Shown one piece after another: positions 1-8,553 of a DNA stretch of 64,000 nucleotides (positions are counted from its first letter, which is position 1; each line of letters starts with the position of its first letter). The position numbers and the translations under genes are program-made. The notes beneath the pieces are model-generated. The model worked only from the letters and a program-made list of their open reading frames with translations, was not told where the DNA came from and made no database searches. Source of the stretch: Acinetobacter radioresistens DSM 6976 = NBRC 102413 = CIP 103788 (GTDB taxonomy: Bacteria; Pseudomonadota; Gammaproteobacteria; Pseudomonadales; Moraxellaceae); NCBI RefSeq assembly GCF_006757745.1, contig NZ_AP019740.1, positions 1,674,001-1,738,000 of the forward strand, given 5' to 3'.

Positions 1-36
1 CAATTGTTTGACTGGTTAGACGAACAGGAACTTTAA
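1..36 (+). CDS. 3' end of an unidentified protein (partial)
   Basis: The first twelve codons of the window are open in frame 1 and end with TAA at 34-36, reading QLFDWLDEQEL. The stop lies 4 nt from the convergent stop of the regulator at 41, an arrangement typical of two genes ending tail to tail. Only the last 11 residues are visible, so no family can be named and the reading frame itself could be chance. Confidence 0.35.
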   Translation, partial: QLFDWLDEQEL

Positions 37-40
37 CAGT

Positions 41-1231
41 TTATTGCTGTATTTCCCGGTATTTCAATACTAACTGATGGGCAGGATGGCCGGCAGGCAA
101 GAGATCGGCCAGCCGTTCAATGGCGTCAATTGCTTCCGGGACGTGGGCAATATGCTTAAGCAGTACATCGCTCTGATTCGACTGGAAAATTGCTTCACTT
201 AAACGTGATTCAAGACAGTCACGCCAGGCACATAAAAATGGGCTTTCGGTCTTTGCTAGGAAAATTCCACGACAGGCCTGAATCGCTGTTTCAACATAAC
301 CAGCGTCGAGTGCCTGTTCAGCCTGCAAAAAATCTGCTTCAACCTGCGCCAGCAAGCGATAAGGACGCGAACCCAGCATTCCCCCCAGTACATCACGTAA
401 TTGTGACATTTCTGCTTTTAAGGTTCCCATGCTGATCTTGCGCTCACCATAGAGTGCCTGATGCAAATTATCCAGATTTAAGCCTTGAGGACATAAAGCC
501 AAAATGGCTAAAATCTCGATTTGCCGTGGTGTAAGAACCAGCCCTTTACCATTAAAAATAACTTTTGGTACAGCAAAGGCACGAATATACAAGCGCTGTT
601 TCTGATGTTCAATCAAAGCAGTTTGAATAATCGATGCGCAGCGTTCTGCGGCCAGCAGCCCCAGACTGTTATGATGATCCCAGGTTGTTGATAAATCAAT
701 CACTCCCAGAACCTGTCTGGAATACGGATCAATCACAGGTGCTGCATAACAGACCCAGTCATGAATAGACTCCATATAGTGCTCATTAGAGAACACACAG
801 GAAGACTGCTGGGTTTTTAAACTTAAAGCCAGCGCGTTGGTTCCTACCAGTTCTTCACGCCATTGCCCGCCTTCAACGAAATGCACTTTTTCTGCTGCAT
901 TACGCATTTGTCCACTCGATGCTGACCAGATAATTGTACTTCCGATGTCCCCTACCGCAATCACCATGGCAGACTGTTCAGCTACATGACGTAAATCTTC
1001 AGCACAATGTTCCAGCGCAAACTTTAAGGGATTAGCAGAGCCTGGAATATATTTTAAATCTTGCAAGGGCGCAGCTACCCGGCCTTTAGGTATCTCGGCT
1101 GTAGCCGAACGCTGCCAGGAACTAAGTATACTCTGACTGAGCTTCTGGGCATTTCCAGGCGATAGACTGCTACTGTGCCTAAGCTTTTCAATGGTACTAC
1201 GTTGTTGCTGCAGGTCTTGTTTTGTAAACAT
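41..1231 (-). CDS. GAF-domain transcriptional regulator, AcoR-like N-terminus, no AAA+ domain
   Basis: A 396-residue probable regulator of the adjacent aldehyde dehydrogenase and ethanolamine genes. Residues about 80-205 form a GAF-type sensor with the signature EELVGTNALALSL (127-139) seen in the N-terminus of acetoin-type (AcoR/FhlA-like) activators. Residues about 225-295 (LTPRQIEILAIL, then a second helix set) look like a winged helix of the OmpR/SARP kind, followed by a helical tail. There is no Walker A, no GAFTGA loop and no Fis-type C-terminal helix-turn-helix, so it should not contact sigma-54 as AcoR does. It is divergent from the aldehyde dehydrogenase across 153 nt that holds inverted repeats. 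The ligand is unknown; a role in ethanolamine or acetaldehyde control is inferred from position only. Confidence 0.75.
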   Translation of the reverse strand: MFTKQDLQQQRSTIEKLRHSSSLSPGNAQKLSQSILSSWQRSATAEIPKGRVAAPLQDLKYIPGSANPLKFALEHCAEDLRHVAEQSAMVIAVGDIGSTIIWSASSGQMRNAAEKVHFVEGGQWREELVGTNALALSLKTQQSSCVFSNEHYMESIHDWVCYAAPVIDPYSRQVLGVIDLSTTWDHHNSLGLLAAERCASIIQTALIEHQKQRLYIRAFAVPKVIFNGKGLVLTPRQIEILAILALCPQGLNLDNLHQALYGERKISMGTLKAEMSQLRDVLGGMLGSRPYRLLAQVEADFLQAEQALDAGYVETAIQACRGIFLAKTESPFLCAWRDCLESRLSEAIFQSNQSDVLLKHIAHVPEAIDAIERLADLLPAGHPAHQLVLKYREIQQ

Positions 1232-1301
1232 TTGTACATTCCTTGCAAATTGTCACTTTTTCCAACCTTTCTCCAACCTTATTTTTTATATGCTAAATAA
1301 A

Positions 1302-1347
1302 TAGTATGCGAAAGTAGCCTTATACCAAAGCGGTATAAAAATTCGCA
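1302..1347. promoter_or_regulatory. Nested inverted repeats between regulator and aldehyde dehydrogenase
   Basis: TTATACC (1320-1326) and GGTATAA (1332-1338) form a perfect 7-bp inverted repeat with a 5-nt spacer. It lies inside a second pair, TGCGAA (1307-1312) and TTCGCA (1342-1347). The site sits in the 153-nt divergent intergenic region, 37-78 nt before the aldehyde dehydrogenase start, where an operator would be expected. Binding by the GAF regulator is inference. Confidence 0.4.
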
Positions 1348-1384
1348 GCTACACAAATTAAATTATAAGCAAAGGAAGATAAAC

Positions 1385-2896
1385 ATGCGTTATGCCGATC
1401 CTAATCAACCTGGTTCAAAAGTTCAGTTCAAAGCTCAATATGACAACTTCATTGGGGGAGAATGGGTAGCTCCGGTAAAAGGAGAATACTTCGAAAATAT
1501 CTCGCCAGTCGATGGCAAAGTCTTTACTAAAGTTGCCCGCTCTTCTGTTGAAGATATTGAACTTGCTCTCGATGCCGCGCATAAGGCCAAAGAGCAATGG
1601 AATCGCTCGTCACCAACAACACGCTCAAACCTGCTTCTCAAAATTGCAGATCGCCTAGAAGCCAACCTTGAACAACTCGCTGTAGCAGAAACCTGGGATA
1701 ATGGCAAGCCTATCCGTGAAACCCTAGCAGCCGACATTCCACTGGCAATTGATCATTTCCGTTATTTCGCCAGCTGTATCCGTGCTCAGGAAGGCGGAAT
1801 TTCTGAAATTGATGAAGATACTATTGCCTATCATTTTCATGAGCCGCTTGGTGTAGTCGGCCAGATTATTCCATGGAACTTTCCCATCCTGATGGCAGCA
1901 TGGAAGATTGCACCTGCGCTAGCAGCCGGTAACTGTATCGTACTAAAACCGGCTGAACAGACACCAGTCAGTATTCTGGTCCTGGCTGAACTGATTCAGG
2001 ACCTGTTGCCGGCAGGTATTCTAAACATTGTAAATGGTTATGGTGTTGAAGTAGGACGCCCGCTTGCAACCAATCCGCGTATTGCAAAAATTGCTTTCAC
2101 TGGCTCAACCCAAGTGGGCCAGATGATTATGCAATATGCAACAGAAAATATTATTCCGGTTACGCTGGAGCTTGGCGGTAAGTCACCAAACCTGTTCTTT
2201 GCTGACGTTATGGATCAGCAAGATGACTATCTGGAAAAAGCTTTAGAAGGCTTCACCATGTTCGCGCTGAATCAGGGCGAAATCTGTACTTGTCCGTCAC
2301 GTGCCCTGATTCAGGAGTCAATTGCTGACCAGTTCCTGGAAATGGCCATAGAACGTGTTAAACGCATCAAGACAGGCCACCCGCTAGATACTGACACCAT
2401 GATTGGGGCGCAGGCCTCTCAAGAGCAGCAGGATAAAATTTTAGGATGTATTGCTACCGGACGCGAAGAAGGTGCTCAGGTACTGGTAGGTGGTGGACAG
2501 CGTAATGAGGTGGGTCAAGGCTTCTATATTGAACCAACGATCTTCAAGGGTGATAACAGCATGAAAATTTTCCAGGAAGAAATTTTCGGTCCTGTGCTGT
2601 CGGTAACTACTTTTAAAGATTTTGATGAAGCCATTAAAATTGCCAATGATACAATCTATGGTCTAGGTGCAGGTGTCTGGTCACGTTCAGCCCATACTTC
2701 CTACCGCGCTGGCCGTGCGATTGAAGCAGGTCGTGTCTGGACTAACTGCTATCACATCTACCCTGCTCATGCTGCCTTCGGTGGATACAAGAAATCAGGA
2801 ATTGGCCGTGAAAATCATAAAATGATGCTTGATCATTACCAGCAAACCAAGAACCTGCTGGTAAGCTACTCAACCAAACCAGCTGGCTTCTTCTAG
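1385..2896 (+). CDS. exaC: NAD-dependent acetaldehyde dehydrogenase (ExaC/AcoD type)
   Basis: 503 residues, the usual length for the ExaC/AcoD/AldB branch of aldehyde dehydrogenases, which oxidise acetaldehyde to acetate with NAD. Visible family residues are PWNFP (163-167), the general base Glu262 in LELGGKSPN, and the catalytic cysteine in [11 protein letters not shown] (Cys301, with a second Cys at 303, typical of this branch). The start has a good AAGGAAG ribosome site. It lies upstream of ethanolamine permease and EutBC, whose product is acetaldehyde, so it is the natural next step of that pathway. A perfect 12-bp hairpin follows the stop and separates it from eat. The gene symbol is by family resemblance; a broader aldehyde range is possible. 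Confidence 0.88.
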   Translation: MRYADPNQPGSKVQFKAQYDNFIGGEWVAPVKGEYFENISPVDGKVFTKVARSSVEDIELALDAAHKAKEQWNRSSPTTRSNLLLKIADRLEANLEQLAVAETWDNGKPIRETLAADIPLAIDHFRYFASCIRAQEGGISEIDEDTIAYHFHEPLGVVGQIIPWNFPILMAAWKIAPALAAGNCIVLKPAEQTPVSILVLAELIQDLLPAGILNIVNGYGVEVGRPLATNPRIAKIAFTGSTQVGQMIMQYATENIIPVTLELGGKSPNLFFADVMDQQDDYLEKALEGFTMFALNQGEICTCPSRALIQESIADQFLEMAIERVKRIKTGHPLDTDTMIGAQASQEQQDKILGCIATGREEGAQVLVGGGQRNEVGQGFYIEPTIFKGDNSMKIFQEEIFGPVLSVTTFKDFDEAIKIANDTIYGLGAGVWSRSAHTSYRAGRAIEAGRVWTNCYHIYPAHAAFGGYKKSGIGRENHKMMLDHYQQTKNLLVSYSTKPAGFF

Positions 2897-2913
2897 GAAT
2901 TCCGAATTGATTT

Positions 2914-2947
2914 ATTTACGGCTACTTCAGGTAGCCGTAAATCTTTT
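2914..2947 (+). terminator. Hairpin after the aldehyde dehydrogenase gene
   Basis: ATTTACGGCTAC (2914-2925) pairs perfectly with GTAGCCGTAAAT (2931-2942) across a 5-nt loop. The following tract (CTTTTCC) is short, so termination may be partial, but the stem is strong. Confidence 0.65.
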
Positions 2948-3019
2948 CCGATATTTAACTTTTACTACTTTATAAATTTAGCAAAATAATAAAACTGCTA
3001 CTCAAATAGAATGGTATAT

Positions 3020-3035
3020 CAGGCTTGGAAGCCTG
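3020..3035. promoter_or_regulatory. Short inverted repeat upstream of eat
   Basis: CAGGCTT (3020-3026) and AAGCCTG (3029-3035) form a 7-bp inverted repeat with a 2-nt centre. It ends 10 nt before the -24-like element at 3045, too close for a classical sigma-54 enhancer. It could be an operator. Function unknown. Confidence 0.3.
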
Positions 3036-3044
3036 CTTTAGATC

Positions 3045-3061
3045 TTGGTACTAAAATTGCA
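3045..3061 (+). promoter_or_regulatory. Candidate sigma-54 (-24/-12) promoter of eat-eutBC
   Basis: The sequence TTGGTAC-TAAAA-TTGCA matches the sigma-54 consensus YTGGCAC-N5-TTGCA with one mismatch. The invariant GG (3047-3048) and GC (3059-3060) are exactly 10 nt apart as required. It lies about 45 nt upstream of the eat start. Sigma-54 control of ethanolamine genes by the activator EatR is known in Pseudomonas. The required AAA+ activator is not in this window. Confidence 0.55.
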
Positions 3062-3102
3062 TTTATGACCAGATCAAACATAATAAAAAAATGGAGTACA
3101 TT

Positions 3103-4539
3103 ATGAACAATCCAAAGATTGTTGATGCAACTGCTTCTTCTACCCTGCGCACCCAAAAAGAATATTTTGCCAAACGGCAACTTAAACAAGGTGCGGTCGG
3201 CTGGCTGCTGCTGGTCGGCTTAGGTGTTGCCTATGTGATTTCAGGAGATTTCGCCGGATGGAATTTTGGCCTCGCACAAGGTGGCTGGGGCGGTATGTTT
3301 ATTGCGACAGCAGTAGTGGCAGTCATGTATCTGTGCATGTGTCTCTCTATGTCAGAAATGGCCACCATGTTGCCTACCGCCGGAGGAGGCTACAGTTTTG
3401 CCCGTACCGCATTCGGACCTTTTGGCGGATATCTGACCGGTACTGCTATTCTGATTGAATACTCCATTGCACCTGCAGCCATCGCCTGTTTCATTGGTGC
3501 ATATTGTGAATCATTGTTTGGTGTGGGTGGCTGGATCATTTATCTGGTGTGTTATCTAGTCTTTATGGGCATACACCTTAAAGGTGCTGGTGAGGCATTA
3601 AAAATTATTTTTGTTATTACCGCGATTGCTGCTGTGGCATTGCTGGTCTTTATTATAGCCATGATCCCGCACTTTAACAGTGCAAACCTGTTTAATATTG
3701 CAGTATCTGACAAAGCCGGTGCCAGTGCTTTCTTACCGATGGGTTATTTAGGAATATGGGCTGCCGTACCTTATGCCATCTGGTTCTTTCTGGCAGTCGA
3801 AGGTGTACCGTTAGCTGCTGAAGAAGCCAAAGACCCAACCCGCTCCTTACCCCGTGGTCTGATTGGTTCAATGCTGATACTGGCAGCATTTGCCCTGCTT
3901 ATTTTGTTTTTAGGTGCTGGCGCAGCTGGAGCAAACCAGTTAAAAGACTCTGGAGCTCCCTTGGTGGATGCCCTGGTTGCCGTATATGGTGAACATACCC
4001 GGCTTGCAGGTTTTGTCAACTTTGTTGGACTGGCAGGTCTGATTGCGAGTTTTTTCTCTATCATTTATGCCTATTCTCGTCAGATTTTTGCGTTGTCCCG
4101 TGCCGGTTATCTGCCAACATCTCTCTCTTTAACCAATAAAAATAAAGCTCCCTATCTGGCAATTATCATTCCTGGAATTATTGGCTTTGCCCTGTCCCTT
4201 ACTGGTGAAGGTGATTTGCTGATTCTTATGGCTGTTTTTGGTGCGACTATTTCTTATGTTCTGATGATGCTTTCACACATCAAACTGCGTCTATCTCGTC
4301 CAGATATGGATCGGCCTTATAAGACTCCAGGTGGAATAGTGACATCAGGTATTGCTTTGATACTGGCCTTAATTGCAGTCATTGCAGGTTTTCTGGTTGA
4401 TCCAAAAGTCTGGTTTATAGCAGCAGGAATTTATATAGCTTTTATTGTCTATTTTCTGGTTTATAGCCGCCATCGGCTGGTACAGGGAACACCTGAAGAA
4501 GAGTTTGAAAATATCAGAAAGGCAGAACAGGAACTTTAA
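3103..4539 (+). CDS. eat: Ethanolamine permease (APC family)
   Basis: An inner-membrane transporter of about 478 residues with roughly 12 hydrophobic segments, resembling ethanolamine permeases of the amino acid-polyamine-organocation superfamily. The start at 3103 is chosen because a GGAG ribosome site lies 6 nt upstream; the ATG at 3091 overlaps that site. It is followed after 16 nt by eutB, so uptake and cleavage of ethanolamine are transcribed together. A sigma-54-like promoter lies just upstream. A different amine or amino acid as substrate cannot be excluded from sequence alone, but the linkage to eutBC makes ethanolamine very likely. Confidence 0.87.
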   Translation: MNNPKIVDATASSTLRTQKEYFAKRQLKQGAVGWLLLVGLGVAYVISGDFAGWNFGLAQGGWGGMFIATAVVAVMYLCMCLSMSEMATMLPTAGGGYSFARTAFGPFGGYLTGTAILIEYSIAPAAIACFIGAYCESLFGVGGWIIYLVCYLVFMGIHLKGAGEALKIIFVITAIAAVALLVFIIAMIPHFNSANLFNIAVSDKAGASAFLPMGYLGIWAAVPYAIWFFLAVEGVPLAAEEAKDPTRSLPRGLIGSMLILAAFALLILFLGAGAAGANQLKDSGAPLVDALVAVYGEHTRLAGFVNFVGLAGLIASFFSIIYAYSRQIFALSRAGYLPTSLSLTNKNKAPYLAIIIPGIIGFALSLTGEGDLLILMAVFGATISYVLMMLSHIKLRLSRPDMDRPYKTPGGIVTSGIALILALIAVIAGFLVDPKVWFIAAGIYIAFIVYFLVYSRHRLVQGTPEEEFENIRKAEQEL

Positions 4540-4555
4540 AAAGGGATAGATTCTT

Positions 4556-5941
4556 ATGCGTTATCAGACCACAATCGCTCAACAGAACTATATTTTTCCA
4601 GATCTAAAGACTCTGATGGCTAAAGCTTCACCGCTACGTTCGGGAGACGAACTGGCTGGAATCGCTGCGCAAAATGCAACCGAGCGAGTCGCTGCACAAA
4701 TGGCTCTCGCTGAAGTTCCATTAAAAAATTTTTTAAATGAAGTGTTGGTCGATTATGAAACTGATGAAGTAACTCGGCTAATTATTGATGAACATGATGC
4801 ACAGTCTTTTTACCCGATTGCACATTTTACCGTAGGTGACTTTAGAAACTGGCTGCTCAGTGCAGAGGCAACTACTGAAAAACTGCAGGCACTAAGCCCG
4901 GGTTTAATACCAGAAATGGTGGCAGCGGTTAGTAAAATCATGAGGAATCAGGATTTAATACTAGTAGCCAGCAAATGTGAAATTATTACCCGCTTTCGTA
5001 ATACCGTAGGCTTAAAGGGCCGTCTTTCTACCCGTTTACAACCAAACCATCCTACAGATGACCTGCTCGGTATTTCAGCTAGTATCTTGGATGGACTCAT
5101 GTACGGCAATGGTGATGCAGTCATTGGAATTAATCCTGCGACTGACAATTTACAGAATCTTTCTGAGCTTTTAAAACTATTGGACCATATCATTCAGGAT
5201 TATCAGATTCCAACCCAGTCCTGTGTATTGACCCATGTCAGTTCAGGCATTCATCTGGCCAACCAGAATGTTCCGGTTGATCTGATGTTTCAGTCGATTG
5301 CCGGTACTGAACTTGCAAATCGAGGCTTCGGAATCTCACTGGCCATGTTACAGGAAGGCTATGAAGCCGCCTTAAGCCTTAAGCGTGGGACAATAGGGCA
5401 AAATGTCATGTATTTTGAAACTGGTCAAGGAAGTGCCTTGTCCAGTAATGCTCATCACGGGGTTGACCAGCAGACCATTGAAACACGGGCCTATGCGGTT
5501 GCACGCAAGTTCAATCCTTTTTTAGTAAATACTGTAGTTGGCTTTATTGGTCCAGAATATCTGTACAATGGCAAACAGATTATCCGTGCCGGTCTGGAAG
5601 ACCATTTCTGTGGCAAGCTCATGGGTTTACCTATGGGGTGTGATATTTGTTATACCAATCATGCTGATGCTGATCAGGATGATATGGACACCCTGCTGAC
5701 CTTACTGGCCACAGCAGGAATCAATTTTATTATGGGAATACCGGGTTCAGATGATGTTATGCTGAACTACCAGACTACATCTTTTCATGACGCTTTATAC
5801 GCTCGCCAGCTTTTAGGATTACAGCCAGCACCAGAGTTCGCTCACTGGCTGGAGCAGCAAGGAATTCTCCGTCAGCAGCACCAACAGATTGAATGGGCAA
5901 AGCAAATGCCCGAACAGTTCTCCAGACTTCTAAAATCATAA
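4556..5941 (+). CDS. eutB: Ethanolamine ammonia-lyase large subunit
   Basis: 461 residues, full length for EutB, the catalytic barrel of the adenosylcobalamin-dependent lyase that turns ethanolamine into acetaldehyde and ammonia. The family-typical stretch with GRLSTRLQPNHPTDD and the substrate-site region near LPMGCDICYTNHADADQDDM are present. An AGGGA site precedes the start. It is 16 nt after eat and 9 nt before eutC. The enzyme needs coenzyme B12. No eutA reactivase and no eut shell-protein genes are nearby, so this is the short, non-compartment version of the pathway. Confidence 0.95.
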   Translation: MRYQTTIAQQNYIFPDLKTLMAKASPLRSGDELAGIAAQNATERVAAQMALAEVPLKNFLNEVLVDYETDEVTRLIIDEHDAQSFYPIAHFTVGDFRNWLLSAEATTEKLQALSPGLIPEMVAAVSKIMRNQDLILVASKCEIITRFRNTVGLKGRLSTRLQPNHPTDDLLGISASILDGLMYGNGDAVIGINPATDNLQNLSELLKLLDHIIQDYQIPTQSCVLTHVSSGIHLANQNVPVDLMFQSIAGTELANRGFGISLAMLQEGYEAALSLKRGTIGQNVMYFETGQGSALSSNAHHGVDQQTIETRAYAVARKFNPFLVNTVVGFIGPEYLYNGKQIIRAGLEDHFCGKLMGLPMGCDICYTNHADADQDDMDTLLTLLATAGINFIMGIPGSDDVMLNYQTTSFHDALYARQLLGLQPAPEFAHWLEQQGILRQQHQQIEWAKQMPEQFSRLLKS

Positions 5942-5950
5942 GGAGAAATG

Positions 5951-6757
5951 ATGAAACTTTATCCGGACACCCACTATTCTGCTGCCTTGCATGAAAATGA
6001 CTGGGCACAGCTCAAACGTTTTACAGATGCCCGCATTGCCTTGGGACGCGCAGGTTGTAGTATCCCCACAAATGAGCTTCTAAAATTCCAGCTAGCACAT
6101 GCACAAGCTAAAGATGCCGTGTTGTGTCAGCTTAATATTCCCAAACTTCAGCAACAGCTTGAGCAGTTAGAGTTAGAACACATACATGTGCAAAGCCAAG
6201 CCAGCAATAAAGAGCTTTACTTAAAACATCCTGATCTTGGCCGGGTACTGTCTGATGAATCGCGGACATTAGTCAGAGAATATGTAACAAAGTCAGCTCA
6301 AACATTCGATGTAGTTATTGTCGCAGGCGATGGTTTGTCCGCTTTGGCAATTGAAGAAAATGCCATACCTTTTATACAGTTAATGCAGCAGGAAGTGCAA
6401 CAGCAAGGCTGGTCGCTTGCACCGGTCATTCTGGCTACAGGCAGTCGGGTTGCTCTAGGGGACGAAATTGCACAAACGCTTCAGGCCAGAATGTTGATTA
6501 TGCTTATTGGTGAACGTCCAGGTTTAAGTTCCCCCGACAGTATGGGCGTTTATTATACCTGGCAAGCTAAAACTGGCTGTCAGGATTCTGCCCGAAACTG
6601 TATTTCCAATATCCGCCCTGCAGGGCTCTCCCTGCATGTAGCTGCTCAACGTTTAATAGCGCTTATGCAAAAATCAGCCCGGCTTCAACTTTCAGGTGTC
6701 CATCTGAAAGATGAACATACTCTAAATACTGAAATAAAAAATCAGTCTGTAAAATAA
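5951..6757 (+). CDS. eutC: Ethanolamine ammonia-lyase small subunit
   Basis: 268 residues, the light chain that completes the EutBC lyase and helps bind the cobalamin cofactor. Motifs of the family are visible, such as RAGCSIPTNELL and DVVIVAGDGLSALAIEEN, and the Cys-rich C-terminal half with SARNCISNIRPAGL. Two ATGs are available; 5951 sits 5 nt after AGGAG, while 5948 would leave only 2 nt. It is the last gene of the eat-eutB-eutC operon. Confidence 0.93.
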   Translation: MKLYPDTHYSAALHENDWAQLKRFTDARIALGRAGCSIPTNELLKFQLAHAQAKDAVLCQLNIPKLQQQLEQLELEHIHVQSQASNKELYLKHPDLGRVLSDESRTLVREYVTKSAQTFDVVIVAGDGLSALAIEENAIPFIQLMQQEVQQQGWSLAPVILATGSRVALGDEIAQTLQARMLIMLIGERPGLSSPDSMGVYYTWQAKTGCQDSARNCISNIRPAGLSLHVAAQRLIALMQKSARLQLSGVHLKDEHTLNTEIKNQSVK

Positions 6758-6790
6758 CTTTTTTGACCTCTTCAATTATTCATTAAAAAT

Positions 6791-6809
6791 AGTGCTCTGC
6801 TTGAGCACT
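6791..6809 (+). terminator. Weak hairpin after eutC
   Basis: AGTGCTC (6791-6797) and GAGCACT (6803-6809) form a 7-bp stem with a 5-nt loop, 34 nt after the eutC stop. No T tract follows, so it may protect the mRNA 3' end rather than terminate by itself. Confidence 0.35.
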
Positions 6810-6853
6810 AATTCGCCTTAGAATATTGCCAACCGAGAATACGAATTTAAACA

Positions 6854-7579
6854 ATGTCAAAGCAATCTGTATTTCCTAAAACTATTTACGTTGTTCAACA
6901 TGTTGCCTTTGAAGATCTAGGATCACTGGAAGATCTTTTTTATCAACTGGGGTATCGTGTACGTTACTTTGAAGCTGGCGTAGATGTGCTTGAACCGGCA
7001 TTCTTACATGCAGGTCTAACCATTATTCTTGGCGGCCCAATTGGTGTATATGAAACTGAAGAATATCCGTTTTTACAGATCGAGATTGATCTTTTAAAGC
7101 AGCGGCTTGCATCCGAGCTGCCTACTATCGGTATATGTTTAGGAGCACAATTGATTGCCTATGCCTTGAACGCTAAAGTCTATGCAGGCCCGCAAAAAGA
7201 AATAGGTTGGAGTACACTGCTCTTAAATGAGACAGAGGATAATCCATTAGCACCTTTAGCAAATACGCCTGTTCTGCATTGGCACGGCGATACATTTGAT
7301 TTACCGGCTGGTGCTACTTTACTTGCCAGTTCTACTTTATATAAAAATCAGGCTTTTTCCCTCGGCAAAAATATTCTGGCGCTACAGTTTCATCTTGAAG
7401 TTGCCGGAGATTCTTTTGAGCCTTGGCTGGTGGGACATACCTGTGAGCTAAAGCAGGCGAAACTCTCTATTAACCAATTGCGTGCTGACCATGAGCAATA
7501 TGCAGATGAGCTTGAACAGCAGTGTGCACTTGTTCTTCAAAATTTCCTGAATGGACTTGAACAGACAGTGAATAAATAA
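6854..7579 (+). CDS. Class I glutamine amidotransferase family protein
   Basis: 241 residues. The nucleophile elbow GICLGAQL puts the catalytic cysteine at 95, and LQFHLEV supplies His180 and Glu182, so the full triad is present. Free-standing proteins of this family are often annotated as GMP synthase-like amidotransferases or gamma-glutamyl hydrolases. The acceptor or real substrate is unknown. No good ribosome site precedes the ATG. It is separated from eutC by a hairpin and is convergent with the YceI gene, sharing a bidirectional terminator. A link to ethanolamine use (for example gamma-glutamylated amine turnover) would be speculation. Confidence 0.8.
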   Translation: MSKQSVFPKTIYVVQHVAFEDLGSLEDLFYQLGYRVRYFEAGVDVLEPAFLHAGLTIILGGPIGVYETEEYPFLQIEIDLLKQRLASELPTIGICLGAQLIAYALNAKVYAGPQKEIGWSTLLLNETEDNPLAPLANTPVLHWHGDTFDLPAGATLLASSTLYKNQAFSLGKNILALQFHLEVAGDSFEPWLVGHTCELKQAKLSINQLRADHEQYADELEQQCALVLQNFLNGLEQTVNK

Positions 7580-7634
7580 GTTCTTTTGGCAGCCTATACT
7601 TTCAGATTATTTATATTTTTATAATTTAAAATAT

Positions 7635-7663
7635 AAAAAAGCGCCCGACTGGGCGCTTTTTCA
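7635..7663. terminator. Bidirectional rho-independent terminator
   Basis: AAAAAGCGCCC and GGGCGCTTTTT flank a 4-nt loop. T tracts exist on both strands, serving the amidotransferase gene (+) and the YceI gene (-). Confidence 0.85.
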
Positions 7664-7679
7664 GCCTAGAAAACATCTA

Positions 7680-8279
7680 TTATTTTTTAGGTGTTGCCTG
7701 AGCTACAGAAGCTTCAGTCGTAATTTGTACAGTGATTTTATCACCAACATTCGGGACATAGCTTGCAATTCCGAAATCAGAACGCTTAAATGAAGTCGTA
7801 GCATTAAAACCAATCGATTGAGCTTTGGTCATTGGATGCTCGCCTTGCTTATTTAACACAGCATCTAGTACAACTGGTTTAGTAATTCCTTTTACCGTCA
7901 GGTTACCGGTAATTTTAAAATGCTTCTTGTCTTTTTTAGGTTCGACTTTAGTACTTTTAAAGGTAATAGTTGGATATTTTGCAGCATCAAACCATTCAGC
8001 TTTAGCCAAGTGTTCATCTAAAGCCTTTACATTCGTATTCAGGCTGGAAACAGGAATAGTCACATCTACAGATGAGTTGGCAGGTTTTGCGTTATCTACC
8101 TTAATTGTACCCTGAATATTAGAAAAATTGGCATACGGTGTAGAAAAACCAAAATGGTCCCAAGAAAACACTGTCGCAGTATGTGTTGGATCAATTTTAT
8201 AATCCACCGGTTTAGCCATGCTTAAAGTAGTTGTAACTGCAACTGCCAGACCTAAACCAAAAACTTTTAAAGATTTCAT
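7680..8279 (-). CDS. YceI family periplasmic lipid-binding protein
   Basis: 199 residues. A signal peptide covers about residues 1-22 (MKSLKVFGLGL..., ending LSMA before KPVDYK), so the product is exported to the periplasm. The mature part shows the YceI pattern: YKIDPTHTATVFSWDHFGF, then DVTIPVSSLNT, HLAKAEWFDAAKYPTITFKST and the FNATTSFKRSDFGI segment. YceI proteins are lipocalin-like barrels that bind polyisoprenoid-type lipids; the physiological role is poorly defined. Single gene with its own terminator and 274 nt of AT-rich upstream DNA. Confidence 0.9.
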   Translation of the reverse strand: MKSLKVFGLGLAVAVTTTLSMAKPVDYKIDPTHTATVFSWDHFGFSTPYANFSNIQGTIKVDNAKPANSSVDVTIPVSSLNTNVKALDEHLAKAEWFDAAKYPTITFKSTKVEPKKDKKHFKITGNLTVKGITKPVVLDAVLNKQGEHPMTKAQSIGFNATTSFKRSDFGIASYVPNVGDKITVQITTEASVAQATPKK

Positions 8280-8553
8280 TTTTTATAACTCACTAGAAGA
8301 ATAAACATTATTGTAGAGATTGAAAAATAAATTACAGTCTTATGCTTAAAACGTACCGTCTCATATATAGAACGTATAAAAATCATCATTATGAAGAAGA
8401 ATTTAAATAACTCTTCTGTTCACTTAATTTAATCTTTACAGTAACAAAGAGTCAGTAAAATTCGTATATTTTTTGTTTTTACAATTCTAATAAGATGGTT
8501 GAGTGTAGTTCACCAGATTTTTTCTTTAACTCATCTCGAACCAGTCTGTTCTA

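Noticed and set aside
1332..1346. GG...GC pair before the aldehyde dehydrogenase
   Set aside because: Spacing is 11 nt and the -12 half reads TTCGC, so it is not a sigma-54 promoter.
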